The notes under the pieces were generated by a model. It was not told the DNA's origin. It worked only from the letters and a program-made list of their open reading frames with translations, and did not search any database. Shown here piece after piece: positions 18,546-28,545 of a DNA stretch of 64,000 bases (positions are counted from its first letter, which is position 1; each line of letters opens with the position of its first letter). Both the position numbers and the translations under genes were made by a program. This stretch comes from Nematopogon swammerdamellus (Eukaryota; Arthropoda; Insecta; Lepidoptera; Adelidae). The DNA lies in NCBI GenBank assembly GCA_946902875.1, contig OX336337.1, forward strand, positions 2,294,001 through 2,358,000. Direction: 5' to 3'.

Positions 18546-18730
18546 GTACCGGTCGAAACGGCTATGTAAATAGTTTGTGTTTTCCGTCCAGTTCAGTGTA
18601 GCCGGCACGACCGAAGGGAAGCACTGACGTGGTACCAAGTTCACCCGGTGTTATGGGCTGACATCACGGATGTTGTAGGTGATGTAGCCAATCGTGTCAG
18701 TTTCCATAAAAAAAAAAAAAAAAAAAAAAC
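18546..18730 (+). mobile_element. SINE-5S, 3' half
   Basis: GGTCGAAACGGCTATGTAAA ... GTTCACCCGGTGTTATGGGC ... GTCAGTTTCCATAAAA with a long A tail. The 5S-like head is missing. Confidence 0.85.
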
Positions 18731-18860
18731 GTTACGATAAAAATATATTTTTTTATTTTTAATTTCAATTGTTAGTCTTACGGGCTAGTTCTGGCGTATT
18801 TGTTCTAATAATGTTGCCAGCGTTAGCTCGACTGTTAGAATTAAATGGAAACTTTACTAA
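18731..18860. other. AT-rich spacer
   Basis: Nothing recognised; ends in the TA that flanks the mariner. Confidence 0.3.
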
Positions 18861-18862
18861 TA

Positions 18863-20138
18863 GGTCGGGGAAAAAGTACTTTCGCATATAGTATGTATAA
18901 ACTTGTAACAAAATTTCTTTGGCTGTACTATTTGTATCTGGCTTGTTTTGATGACAGTTACAAAAAAGGTTTCAAAAAAGGAACAGATTAGTAAAATGTT
19001 CTTTCCCGCTATTTTTTTTCATTTGTTTTTCTTTCTGTCAAAGTGAGTGAATTTAATGAAGAAATTCGATACATTTTTAAATTTTATTGCAAAAAAAGCA
19101 AAAAATCTAACGCACGCCGCGAAAAACATTAATGACGTTTATGGACCTAATAAGTAAGTAGCACAAAGTTGGTTTAAGCGTTTTCAATCTGGGAATTTTG
19201 ATGTCAAAGATGCACCGCGCTCTGGTCGCCCTGTTACGGATAAAATGGACGCAATTTTTTAAAAAGTGGAGCAAGATCGGCATATCAGTAGTTACGACGT
19301 AGCTAAAGAACTGTAAATTTACCAAAAAAGAGTTTTGACCCATTTGAAGAAAGCTGGGTACACAAAAAAGCTCGATATTTGGGTGCCACACGAGCTCACT
19401 GAAAGAAACCTAATGAACCGTGTACTCATTTGCGATTCTTTATTGAGACGTAATGAAACCGAACCATTTTTGAAGAGATTGATAACTGCTGATGAAAAGT
19501 GGATCACGTATGACAAGATCGTGCGAAAACGGTCGTGGTCAAAGGTCGGACAGGCTTCACATACTGTGGCAAAGCCCGGGTTAACTCGCAATAAGGTGAT
19601 GCTGTGTGTATGGTGGGATTGGAAGGGCATTGTCCATTATGAGCTTTTACCGCCGGGCAGAACCATCGATTCAGATCTCTACTGCCAACAAATGATGAGA
19701 TTAAAGCAAGAAGTTGAGAGAAAGCGGCCGGAATTGATCAACAGAAATGTGTGGTTTTTCATCACGATAACGCAAGACCACACACATCTTTAGCCACTCA
19801 GCAAAAATTAGGAGAGTTTAGCTGGGAGGCGTTAATGCATCCGCCATATAGCCCTGACCTTGCACCTTCAGATTTCCACCTGTTTCGGTCTCTTCAGAAT
19901 TCTTTAGGCAGTGTCAGGTTAACATCAAGAGAGGACTGCGAAAACTACTTGTCGCGTATTATTAATCAGAAGTCCCAACATTTCTACAGCAACGGGATCA
20001 TGTCACTACCTACAAGATGGCAGAAAGTCAACGAACAAAATGGCACATAATATATACTATAATTAAAAGTAATTAAACTTTGAAAAAAAAAATGTCTTGA
20101 GTTTTCATATAAAATGCGAAGAAACTTTTTCCCCGACC
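18863..20138 (+). mobile_element. mariner element (irritans-like), complete ends
   Basis: Inverted ends GGTCGGGGAAAAAGTACTTT and AAACTTTTTCCCCGACC (about 25-28 bp) flank a 1276-bp element with TA on both sides (18861-18862, 20139-20140). Length and ends are typical of mariner. The transposase gene inside is broken, so this copy could only move with help from an active relative. Confidence 0.95.
19049..20050 (+). pseudogene. mariner transposase, D,D34D, inactivated
   Basis: The transposase would cut and paste its own element. Visible: N-terminal EFNEEIRYIFKFYCKKSKK, helix-turn-helix region with WFKRFQSGNFDVKDAPRSGR, linker motif WVPHELTERN, first catalytic D in ITADEKWITYD, second in FHHDNARPH, third in YSPDLAPSDFHLF with 34 residues between the last two. 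This is the D,D34D mariner group and looks like the irritans subfamily. Damage: stops at 19155 (TAA), 19260 (TAA) and 19314 (TAA); frameshifts near 19115-19125 and near 19745-19752. Frames after 19335 are otherwise long and well kept, so decay is moderate. TADEKW replaces the more usual TGDEKW. Confidence 0.95.
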
Positions 20139-20140
20139 TA

Positions 20141-20348
20141 ATACACCCTAATATTTAATTACTGGCGAGGAATTTCGAATAAATAGAGAAGTGGAAACTC
20201 AAATATTCCAAAGCGCTTTCTTTGGAAGTACAAACTGTTTACTTCTGTGGCCGTTCTGTTTCCAAGAACGTTCAAATATTTTGCTTAAGTTTCTCAAAAT
20301 TTTGGCTACGTATGATTTCAGCAGTTTACAGAAAAATTGGCAAGATTG
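20141..20348. other. Unassigned spacer
   Basis: AT-rich; nothing recognised. Confidence 0.3.
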
Positions 20349-20582
20349 TTTTTTTTTTATGGAAACTGACACGGTTGGCTACATCACCTACAACATCCGT
20401 GATGTCAGCCCATAACACTGGGTGAACTTGGTGCCACGTCAGTGCTTCCCTTCGGTCGTGGCGGCTACACTGAACTGGACGGAAAACACAAACTATTTAC
20501 ATAGCCGTTTCGACCGACCTTTCATTCAGTGCGGTGGTACCAACCCGGGCGGGTTAAACCCTACCACCTAGTAATATAAGAA
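20349..20582 (-). mobile_element. SINE-5S, 3' part
   Basis: T run, ATGGAAACTGACACGGTTGG ... CAGTGCGGTGGTACCAACCC ... CTACCACCTAGTAA. The head is missing; the junction continues into a P-repeat end. Confidence 0.85.
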
Positions 20583-20648
20583 GGGAGTCATATCCCTTAG
20601 TCGCGTTTTACGACATACACGGGGAGAGATGCAGTCCCACACGGTACT
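20583..20648 (+). repeat. P-repeat 3' end
   Basis: CCCTTAGTCGCGTTTTACGA and ACGGGGAGAGATGCAGT with CACACGGTA is the standard 3' end of the P-repeat. Confidence 0.75.
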
Positions 20649-20681
20649 ACTTATTGATTGTTGCTGTTTATTGTTTACAAG

Positions 20682-21108
20682 CTGTGCCCGCGGCTCCGCC
20701 CGCTCTCATATTTCACTTCACTGCTAACCTCATAAACCATTTAGCATGATAGTAAGTAGCCTATAGTTGATGGGAAGAATCTAGCTATCCGTAGATTTTT
20801 TTTTTATTAAAATCGGTTCAGTGGTTCTCGAGTTATAAGCGGACAGACAGACACTCAGACAGAAAGCAGACGTTGGATTTTATTATAGGTACTAGCTGTG
20901 CCCGCGGCTCCGCCCGCTCTCATATTTCACTTAACTGCTAACCTCATAAGCTATTAAGCGTGATAGTAAGTAGCCTATAGTTGATGGGAAGAATCAAGCT
21001 ATCCGTAGAATTTTGTTTTATTAAAATCGGTTCAGTGGTTCTCGAGTTATAAGCGGACAGACAGACACTCAGACAGACAGAAAGCAGACGTTGGATTTTA
21101 TTATAGGT
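20682..21108 (-). repeat. 219-bp repeat, two tandem copies
   Basis: Two units (about 20682-20890 and 20893-21108) start GCTGTGCCCGCGGCTCCGCC and end AGACGTTGGATTTTATTATA. They are the inverted counterpart of the three units at 7.35-8.01 kb. The first unit has more changes, including an extended T run. Confidence 0.9.
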
Positions 21109-21129
21109 AATGATAATGAAGGATTATGT

Positions 21130-21335
21130 ATTCTTAAGACAGTAAGACTGCACTCGAACTTGTCACAATTTGTTCTATCCGGTTCGATTACACCCACGCA
21201 GAAGAACCGGCAAGAAACTTCGCAGGGTATTTTTTTTCATAAATATTATTACAATTAATTACTTTAGTGACAACCCACATAATAAATAAAACCCCTACAG
21301 TCTATCGAAGATACAGCTTGAAAGGAAGATTTCTC
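21130..21335 (+). repeat. Dispersed repeat shared with 44075-44295
   Basis: Shared phrases: GACTGCACTCG, TCCGGTTCGATTACACCCAC, GGCAAGAAACTTCGCAGGGT, ACAGTCTATCGAAGATACAG. Probably an end of a LINE-type element; no protein recognised. Confidence 0.6.
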
Positions 21336-21354
21336 ATTGGCTGCGCATATCGAT

Positions 21355-21708
21355 AAAAACCGGCCAAGTGCGAGTCGAACTCACGCACCGAGGGTTCCGT
21401 ATCGCCATGTCATGGTCAGCGCCAGTCACGTCATCTATGTATAAGTTAAAATGCTCCATACTCTTTTCGGAAGATGGCGTGCATACACTTTTTATTTCTT
21501 GTATGGGGTCACCCGTGAATTTTTTACTTTTTCTTATTTTTTTTGTTATATCCGCCATAATAACACATATTCTGTGAAAATTTCAACGGGCTACCTATTA
21601 TGGTTCAAGAGATACAGCTCTCGGACAGACAAACGGACAGACAGACAGACAGACAGACGGCGTAGGCTTAGTAATAGGGTCCCGTAATACGAATACGGAA
21701 CCCTTTAA
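21355..21708 (+). repeat. G-repeat, full length
   Basis: From AACCGGCCAAGTGCGAGTCG to AATACGGAACCCT with a short (GACA) run at 21625-21657. Confidence 0.85.
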
Positions 21709-21763
21709 TAAATTAAAATTAATAAATTAAAAATTATTAAAATAAAGGGTCGCTTTGCTTATA

Positions 21764-21765
<2 letters not shown>

Positions 21766-21848
<83 letters not shown>
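21766..21848 (+). repeat. (TC)n microsatellite, about 40 repeats
   Basis: Uninterrupted TC run. It sits between two G-repeat pieces and follows GGGTCGCTTTGCTTAT; a similar TC run follows a G-repeat at 49.1 kb. Confidence 0.98.
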
Positions 21849-21850
<2 letters not shown>

Positions 21851-21952
21851 TCATTTCGGTTCAAGAGACACAGCCCTCGGACAGACGGACAGACAGACGG
21901 ACGGCGTAGGATTAGTAATGGGGTCCCGTACGACGGATACGGAACCCTAATT
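21849..21952 (+). repeat. G-repeat 3' fragment
   Basis: GGTTCAAGAGACACAGCCCT, GACA/GACG run, GGCGTAGGATTAGTAATGGG and ACGGATACGGAACCCT. Confidence 0.8.
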
Positions 21953-22232
21953 ATGCGTAGTAGAGTGGCTGCGAAGCTACGATATTTTAATGGTACGAAT
22001 TTTGGCGACACCGTTCTTTTCAGTTAAACGCACATGCCCCATCAAGCCACTATATTCCACTATCTGTGGTCTGACTTAATACGCGAACGTCTATCAACAA
22101 GAAGCTGAAGAACTTTGCGGAATAACTTTGAGTGCTTTAATTTTAGTATTCAAGGCAAAACATTTAAAAGTCTAGACCTAAATGTCCTACATTATCTAAT
22201 TATCTCAGTGATTCCTTGAAGTGCAATGTTAG
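21953..22232. other. Unassigned spacer
   Basis: Nothing recognised. Confidence 0.3.
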
Positions 22233-22584
22233 TCGGCCTCGGTAGCTCAGTGGCGCGGTCGGTCGACTGTTGTTAAGCAACCCTGAGCGCGGCCAGTACT
22301 TGGATGGGTGATATCAGATCACTCGAATCAGAATCAGATCAGAAACTGTAGGTCGGTGGTAGGGTTTATCCCGTCCGGGTTGGTACCACCGCACTAAACG
22401 AAACGTGCGGTCGAAACGGCTATGTAAATAGTTCGTGTTTTCCGTCCAGTTCAGTGTAACCGACATGAAATGAACGGAAGCACTGACATGTCACGTAGTT
22501 CACCCGGTGTTATGGGCTGACATCACGGATATTGTAGGTGATATAGCCAACCGTGTCAGTTTCCATAAAGAAAAGAAAAAAAAA
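22233..22584 (+). mobile_element. SINE-5S, near full length
   Basis: GGCCTCGGTAGCTCAGTGGC, TTGTTAAGCAACCCTGAGCG and GGCCAGTACTTGGATGGGTG give the best view of the 5S-like segment (compare GTTAAGCAAC...GCGCGG.TAGTACTTGGATGGGTGA of 5S rRNA). The B-box-like segment is disturbed by a small duplication (AATCAGATC). Confidence 0.9.
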
Positions 22585-22655
22585 TCTCATAAAACAAAGT
22601 AACTTTTTCCATGACCATCCCTTACAGATTTATTATTAGTATTGATATAATATTT
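22585..22655 (+). repeat. R-repeat 3' end fragment
   Basis: CTCATAAAACAAAGTAACTT ... CAGATTTATTATTAGTATTG matches the end of R-repeats at 42.9 and 55.0 kb. Confidence 0.65.
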
Positions 22656-22950
22656 TAACTTCGATGTCTGATGTCTCTTCTATTTATTTGAGCTCTTCGT
22701 TTCCAGCAATTTAAAATTCGAACGGTAAGTCTTGTTAGGTAGTTTCCGAGCGCTCCGCACTTTAAAGTCAGTGCATACATTATGGAATCTATTCTGAACG
22801 CTTCACCGACCTCTTCATCTATCACGCGAGGTGCATTTTAATGTGGATGCTTCGGTGAACCGAGTGAACGTGACCTATGTATGTAGAAGGTTAAACTTTA
22901 ACATTTGAAACGTGTATAAATTCTACGTCTGGTCGTTTTAGACTCTCAGC
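22656..22950. other. Unassigned spacer
   Basis: Nothing recognised. Confidence 0.3.
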
Positions 22951-23117
22951 ATCTTGCACTGGAATTACATCAGTCTGGAATGCTCGGAGGAGCTGTTTAA
23001 CGCGATCCATACATACATTTTTGAAGGCGGGTTTTATATTTTGGCTTTATCGTCGACTGCACCATTAGGAGGTCTCTCGACACAGCCACCCCATATTGAT
23101 TTACATAAAAAACATAC
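22951..23117 (+). pseudogene. LINE fragment plus SINE-T-like end
   Basis: SLECSEELFNAI is the short polymerase motif that precedes the LINE-B/D/E tail; a TTTTTGAAGGCGGGTTTTAT segment (as in the hairpin at 47.2 kb) and a 3' end with CACAGCCACCCCATATTGAT, TTACATAAAAAA follow. Small composite fragment. Confidence 0.5.
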
Positions 23118-24217
23118 TTTAAAATATATCGGCAGATTTTTTACCATACTATGAGTTAAAAAGAGTTAATAAAAATATATACAAATATTTTTAAGTACAA
23201 TCAGATAAATATATAGGAAAATTCGAATAACAGAAATTGTCATCCATCTTTGAAAATGTACGGAGAACTAAAAATGTTTTTTGAAGTGAAAACTTCTTTA
23301 GCGGCGCTTGGCACTTTTTTAGGTGGGTAAAAAATGTTAAACTCGCGTCATCGCGTCATCGCGTCAGCGTCAGATTTATTTTTATTATTTTAAATGTAAC
23401 CTTAAGCCATTGCAATAAGGGTAAAGTTACGAGTGGCTCGGTATCAATTCTGTTCGTCTCTCAGTGACAGTGGGAATCCGATATTCGTTTGGTCGTTTAT
23501 GTGATTTCGTGGCTCAATGGTAAGAATGTAGGATTTGTATTTTTTGACCATGGGTTCGAATTCCTCAATTTGTTTTTTTGTTTTTTTTTTCTTTTCGTTT
23601 TCTTTTTTAAGCAATGTTACGGTGTTTAAATTTTTTTAGGGTGTTTAGTTTTTTTTATAACCACCTACGAATTATTTTCGGAAATACAAAAAGTTTTCAC
23701 TTCTGCCGGCACTCCCGGAGTGCAACTGTGGTTTTTTTTTTCAATTTCGCCACCGCAATTTTTTTCGAATCTACTGAGTTTTTGATACAGATTAATCAAA
23801 CTGAAAGCGCCGGCATTGTAACAAAATTACCCATAGATGTATTTTACTAAGTCACCAAGTTAACTTTATATCAAAACTTTGAACTTTGATATACACCTAG
23901 TTGAATACCGAGTTGTGATAATTTATACATTGGCAAATTCACCCAAGTTGTGTCTCTCGCGGCTGAATTATGTATCAAGCGATCTTCAACTTCACGTGTC
24001 AATTACCGAAACAGTTAAGAAGTTAACGAAACAAAGGCAAGAAGTTTGAAACAAATCTGTACCGCACAAAGGAGAGAAGAGATCGCGCTTTCGCTTCAGC
24101 TATGTTCGCAAACTCATGAAAGAGAATTCGTCAAACATTTGAGGTAGATCTGAAAAAGTCGGTTAAGAAATTTGTCGACACGCAATTGTGCAGATCAATC
24201 TAACAGTGTTTTGTTTT
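23118..24217. other. Unassigned AT-rich spacer
   Basis: No exon or known repeat identified apart from the tRNA-like stretch at 23500-23585. Long T runs at 23570-23610. Confidence 0.35.
23500..23585 (+). other. tRNA-like Pol III promoter remnant
   Basis: CGTGGCTCAATGG (A-box-like) and GGGTTCGAATTCC (B-box-like) are about 40 bases apart and a T-rich stretch follows. D and anticodon stems do not pair well, so it is not a working tRNA gene; a SINE head or tRNA pseudogene is possible. Confidence 0.35.
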
Positions 24218-24380
24218 AACCCCCGACGCAAAAAGAGGGGTGTTATTAGTTTAACGTGTGTGCATGTGTGTAAGGGTGTGTCTGGCTGTGGCATCGTAGC
24301 TCCCAAACGGATGGACCGATTTGGATGGTTTTATTTTTATAAAACTGGTTTAAACGGGATGGTTCTTAGCTATGTTTGTA
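24218..24380 (+). repeat. CCCCCGACGC-type dispersed repeat
   Basis: AACCCCCGACGCAAAAAGAG, GGGTGTTATTAGTTTAACG, a TGTG run, CATCGTAGCTCCCAAACGGA and GATTTGGATGG. A minus-strand relative is at 35440-35690. Confidence 0.7.
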
Positions 24381-24394
24381 ATCAACATACATAC

Positions 24395-24740
24395 ATAGCG
24401 TCACGCCTGTTTCCCGGTGGGGTAGGCAGAGAAACCGGATCTCCACGTGCCACGATCCTGACACACTTCTGCCGCCTCTTCCACTCCCATAATGTTCTTC
24501 ATGCATGCTCGTCGGTTACGGGTACTAAGCACTTGCCCCTTTTTGAGCACATGCCCGATCTGGTCCAGGTACGTGCGTCTAGGGCGACCCTTCCACTCAC
24601 ATTTGCTTCATAAATTTCTTTCGTTAGTCTCCTATCATCCATTCTTCCAACATGACCGAACTACCGAAGCATCCCTTTCTCAATCCTTGTCACTATATCT
24701 TCTTTCAACCCACAGCTCTCTCGCACTACACTATTTCTCA
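24395..24740 (-). pseudogene. LINE-C reverse transcriptase C-terminus
   Basis: Minus strand: IEKGMLR, stop (TAG for expected W), FGHVGRMDDRRLTKEIYEAN, VSG, frameshift near 24595, GRPRRTYLDQIGHVLKKGQV, LSTRNRRACMKNIMGVEEAA, EVCQDRGTWRSGFSAYPTGK and QA then TGA. This is the C-terminal end of a non-LTR retrotransposon polymerase (pattern GHV.RM...R..K.IYEA ... GRPR.T). One stop and one frameshift show it is dead, but the last 65 codons are intact. A more decayed copy is at 1812-2040. Confidence 0.85.
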
Positions 24741-24854
24741 ATCTATCTTTCATTATCAATCATTGTAATCAAGTGATCAAGTAATCAATGAACAAATGAA
24801 TTATCTTAAAAATGCATGCGTATTTTTATTTTTACACGAAATTAAGTAAAATTG

Positions 24855-24970
24855 CAAATTTAAAAAATCCCCGACCCTTAAAAAGTCAAACATGTTTTCC
24901 CTTTACTAACTTAAAGGAGTCGAAGGACCGCTAAGTAAAAATTCAGAGCTGCTCGGGAATATTACTGACT
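24855..24970 (+). repeat. CCCCGACCC-type repeat, partial
   Basis: AAATCCCCGACCCTTAAAAA and GGAGTCGAAGGACCGCT match the left part of the inverted repeat at 35140-35290. Confidence 0.6.
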
Positions 24971-24991
24971 TTGTAAACGGAAATTATTTCT

Positions 24992-25215
24992 GGCGGTTGG
25001 CCGAGTGGTCTGGGCGTCTCGTCGGCTTCTCTTGCGAGAGGTCCGAAGTTTGAATCCATCCGGCGACGGCAGCGTGTACCAATGAGTGTTTTCTGATTCG
25101 AAATAAATTACGTGCATTCCTTCGCCCACTGCTCCATGGTTCGGATTTCATGTGAAAATGTAGGTCCACATTGGAGGAAATTTCCTAAGCTTACCTTCGC
25201 CACTCATTAAGTAGC
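24992..25215 (+). mobile_element. SINE-T subfamily, divergent
   Basis: Head GGCGGTTGGCCGAGTGGTC, CGTCTCGTCGGCTTCTC, B-box-like AAGTTTGAATCC, then GTGTACCAATGAGTGTTTTC and TACGTGCATTCC. The body after GTAGGTCC differs from the main family, so this is a separate subfamily or a recombinant. Confidence 0.7.
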
Positions 25216-25227
25216 GTAAAGTATACA

Positions 25228-25562
25228 TACACACATACATATCACACACGCTGAATCCCGACAATCGGGGTAAGCAGAGTAATCGGTGCTATGCTGCAAG
25301 AACTCTGGTAAATTGCAGCACAACACCGACCACCACGTTTCGCAAAGTATTCGAACAAGATTAAATCGATCAAGCAGCACGCAAGGCACGAAGACCCACC
25401 TGCTGCATGACTCGGTGGAAGTACCGTGCCAAGATGAGAGGTGGCGAGCCTGTCGCCCTTTAGCACGGCATCTTGTCCTTATCCCTTAGTCGCCTTTTAC
25501 GACATGCACGGGGAGAGATGCAGTGGGGCTATTATTTTTAAGTACCGAACCCAGTGTATTAT
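25228..25562 (+). repeat. P-repeat, near full length
   Basis: Starts ATCACACACGCTGAATCCCG, contains AGAGTAATCGGTGC, the hairpin halves GTGCTATGCTG / CAGCACAACACC, ACGAAGACCCACCTGCTGCA, CTGTCGCCCTTTAGCACGGC, and ends TTAGTCGCCTTTTACGACAT, GGGGAGAGATGCAGTGGGGC. No Pol III head and no coding frame. Confidence 0.85.
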
Positions 25563-25629
25563 AATTTATTTATTTAATACTTATTTTTTACAGCTTACCT
25601 TCATTAAAAATACGCAAAGTTTGAAAGCA

Positions 25630-25957
25630 AGATGAAAAATTGGCCATATGCGAGTTTTACTAGCGCACGCAGGGTTTCGTAGATCCGCTATATACCTGTC
25701 AAAAAACCATATCCGTCTATATTTGGTCTGCCTTCCATGTAAAGTACCTGTGGCGCCATCTATTATTTAATAACGTTAATATTTGCTAATATATTCTTAG
25801 CACGTTTCACATTTATTCTGTGAACATTTCAACCCCTAGTCTGTGATTTAAACCGATTAAGTACCGATTCAAAAGATGCAATCCTCGGACGGACAGACAG
25901 ACAGACGGCGTAGGCTTAGTAATTAGGCTTCCGTACGTATACGGAAACCTAAAAAAA
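25630..25957 (+). repeat. G-repeat variant with intact MITE target
   Basis: Contains CGTAGATCCGCTATATACCT, GTCAAAAAACCATATCCGTC, GTGGCGCCATCTATTATTTA, then the GACA run and AGGCTTCCGTACGTATACGG. The AGATCCGCTATA part is the empty counterpart of the site split at 17477. Confidence 0.75.
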
Positions 25958-25974
25958 TGCGTGCGTTTGAGACT

Positions 25975-26381
25975 TCTTTTTTTTTATGTAATCCGGTATG
26001 GGTGGCTGAGTCGGAGGGGCCAAAGCACATGCTCTGACTAGCCAATATCACCTCTGAGTAGGTAGGTGCCATGCCGGAGACTTCCATGGATTGCTGGCTA
26101 TACTGGACTAGAGGAGAACACAACCGAGGTTGCTTGCGGCCATCTTACATCCAGTACGGTGGTACCAACCCAGTCGGCTACAATTTGAGCCTACCACCTA
26201 GTAAGGGGCAAGGGAAGGGACCTACAGTTTTACACCGGTTCCGAACGGTGAAGCAGCGGGTGTAGGTATGCACGTAAATTTTTTCGTCAGAAAAAACTCA
26301 TTGGTACACGCCGACCGGATTCGAACCTCGGACCTCCCGCATGAGAAGCCGATGCCCAAACCACTCGGCCACCCGCCGCTT
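25975..26381 (-). mobile_element. SINE-T, full length
   Basis: Plus-strand order: T run, ATGTAATCCGGTATGGGTGG, body, GGATTCGAACCTCGGACC (B box, inverted), CCAAACCACTCGGCCACCCG (A box, inverted), CCGCT. Best-preserved minus copy, inserted in or beside G-repeat sequence on both sides. Confidence 0.9.
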
Positions 26382-26755
26382 TTACTAAGCCTACGCCGTC
26401 TGTCTGTCTGTCTGTCTGTCCGTCCGTCCATCTGTCGTCCGAGGGCTGTATCTCTTGAACCGTAATAGGTAGACCGTTGAAATTTTCACAGAATATTTGT
26501 TATTATGGCCGATATAACAACAAATAATAAAAATTAGAAAAAGTAAAAAAATCACGGGGTTCCCATAGAAGAACCAAAAAGTGTATGCGCGCGCGCCATC
26601 TACCGAATAGAGTGTGAAGCATTTTAACTAATCATGACATTTAACTAATATGAAGCATTTCATAACACGCCATAGATGGCGTGAGTGGCGCTAATGACAT
26701 GGCGATAAGGAACCCTCGGTGCGCGAGTTCGACTCGCACTTGGCCGGTTTTTTTT
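26382..26755 (-). repeat. G-repeat, full length
   Basis: ACTAAGCCTACGCCGTCTGT ... GCGCGCGCCATCTACCGAAT ... GAGTTCGACTCGCACTTGGC and CGGTTTTTTT. The TCTGTCTG run is at 26397-26427. Confidence 0.85.
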
Positions 26756-26869
26756 TTTCATTTATATATTTTGTGTCAATCTAATTTTACATACAAATTC
26801 AAATACATAGTGCTGAATAAATATACGCCACGAATGTTCATTCATCAAGCCCTGACATAAAAGTCAAAT
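26756..26869. other. AT-rich spacer
   Basis: Nothing recognised. Confidence 0.3.
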
Positions 26870-26877
26870 CATTTCAC

Positions 26878-27175
26878 CACAGAGCACGGAACGCCCCCCG
26901 CCCGCGCCCCCTACTAGAGGCGCCCTGAGCGCGATTTCCTTACAACGGCGTTGAAGCCTGTAGGCGTGGCCTATGACTTTCATATGTGTGTTGTGCGTGT
27001 GCATTTGTTTTGTGCGTGTGCCTAACTTGCTCCTCTTTGTGTGTAGTGTCGATACTAATACACACACACACATACGAAGCGCTAGCAGCACTGTGTCCAG
27101 TTATTGGGTTTCAAATATTATCGCTTAGGGCGCCTCTAGTAGGGGGCGCGGGCGGGGGGCGTTCCGTGCTCTGTG
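26878..27175. mobile_element. 298-bp hAT-like MITE with 8-bp duplication
   Basis: Inverted ends of about 53 bp (CACAGAGCACGGAACGCCCC, CCGCCCGCGCCCCCTACTAG, AGGCGCC and complements) are flanked by CATTTCAC at 26870-26877 and 27176-27183. The interior has TG/CA-rich text. Ends match the mini-element at 9615-9663 (CACAGAGCA). Confidence 0.92.
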
Positions 27176-27183
27176 CATTTCAC

Positions 27184-27355
27184 CTTACAGTACCACAGTG
27201 CGTGTCGCCGGTCATTTGCTGGCTAACCTACTACACGGCCTCGCCCGCACCATTAGTATATAACTATTTGAACATATCATTCTAATTTCAAATGAAAGCT
27301 TTCTCTATGGGCGGCCAATTTCGTTGGCTCCTTATGGAGTCTTTTATTAACCGAC
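27184..27355. other. Spacer with ACCGACTTGAAAA motif
   Basis: TTAACCGACTTGAAAAAATC near 27345 is a common repeat edge; the remainder is unassigned. Confidence 0.3.
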
Positions 27356-27752
27356 TTGAAAAAATCGGCCAAGTGCGAGTCGAACTCGCGCACCGAGGGT
27401 TCCTTATCGCCATGTCATGGTCAGCGCCACTCACGCGATCTGATGGCGTGTATTATGAAATGCTTCATATTAGAATTCATGATTAGTTAAAATGCTTCAT
27501 ACTGTTGGTAGATGGCGCGCATACACTTTTTATTTTATTCTATGGGGACCCCTGTGAATTTTTTACTTTTTCATATTTTTATTATTTGTTGTTATATCGG
27601 CCATAATAACTTTAATAACACATATTCTGTGAAAATTTCAACGCGCTACCTATTATCGTTCAAGAGATACATCCCTCGGACAGACAGACGGACAGACGGA
27701 CAGGACAGACCGACAGACAGACAGTGTAGGCTTAATAATAGGGTCCCGCGAT
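27356..27752 (+). repeat. G-repeat, full length
   Basis: ATCGGCCAAGTGCGAGTCGA through ATTTGTTGTTATATCGGCC and GACA run to AATAGGGTCCCGCG. Confidence 0.85.
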
Positions 27753-28261
27753 TTTAAGATCCGTAGATTGTAGGAGTAGGGCCTATATTAAGATGTTGGA
27801 AAAAATTTATTAGCACCATATACCTAGTCAAGATTTACAACGATGAGTAGACACGGCTGCAACCGGCTGCACTAACACCCCGGCGGCGGCGCGGAGGTAG
27901 AGTCAGGTCAGCAGGCCGTACGCTACGACTGAGCGCCCACAGCGCCGTGCTGCACTGTGGTACACTCGCAGTGTGATAGCTCGACAAAATATGTTCGTTC
28001 AGCGGTAAAAGGTGACTGACTATTAGTCTCAGTCACCTTTGACCTCAACAATAGCTATTGTTCATGGCATACGAGTCATATTGGTCATGTCATAGGATGT
28101 CATACTTACGCGACTACGCTGACCCGATGTTGTTTTGATTTGGACAGAGACGTGCGAGTTCGTGCGACAGGGACGACGCTCTACAGCCGGATTGTCTCTT
28201 TCTAAAGCTCGCCACGCATTATTTCCTGTCGGTAACTGTGCATGCATATAAACAATCACGA
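27753..28261. other. Unassigned spacer with GC-rich patch and hairpin
   Basis: 27860-27990 is GC-rich (CCCCGGCGGCGGCGCGGAGG) and could be host promoter-like DNA, but no exon is supported. A 12-bp-arm hairpin, AAAGGTGACTGA / TCAGTCACCTTT, lies at 28008-28040. Confidence 0.35.
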
Positions 28262-28545
28262 TGTATTCGGAAAATCGAGGTATGCAGAGTAATCGGTGCT
28301 GTGCTGCAAGAACTCTGGTAAATTACAGCACAACACCAACCACTTCCAAAAATATTAGGACAAGACAATTATAAGCAGAAAGAAGGCAAGAAGACAATTA
28401 AACACCTACTGTATGACTGCATGGATGAAAGTGAGAGGTGGTTAATGCTATAGCCCTTTAGCACGGGATCTCGATCCGTATTCCTTAGTCGCCTTTTCGA
28501 TATGCGTAGGAAAAAATATAGCAGGCCTATTCTTGTTTATAAGCA
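28262..28545 (+). repeat. P-repeat, diverged
   Basis: TATGCAGAGTAATCGGTGCT, CAGCACAACACCAACCAC, GTGAGAGGTGG, CCTTTAGCACGGGATCTCG and TTAGTCGCCTTTTCGATATG. Confidence 0.75.

Noticed and set aside
21727..22011. Frame with a long RE/SL dipeptide repeat
   Set aside because: Translation of the TC microsatellite.
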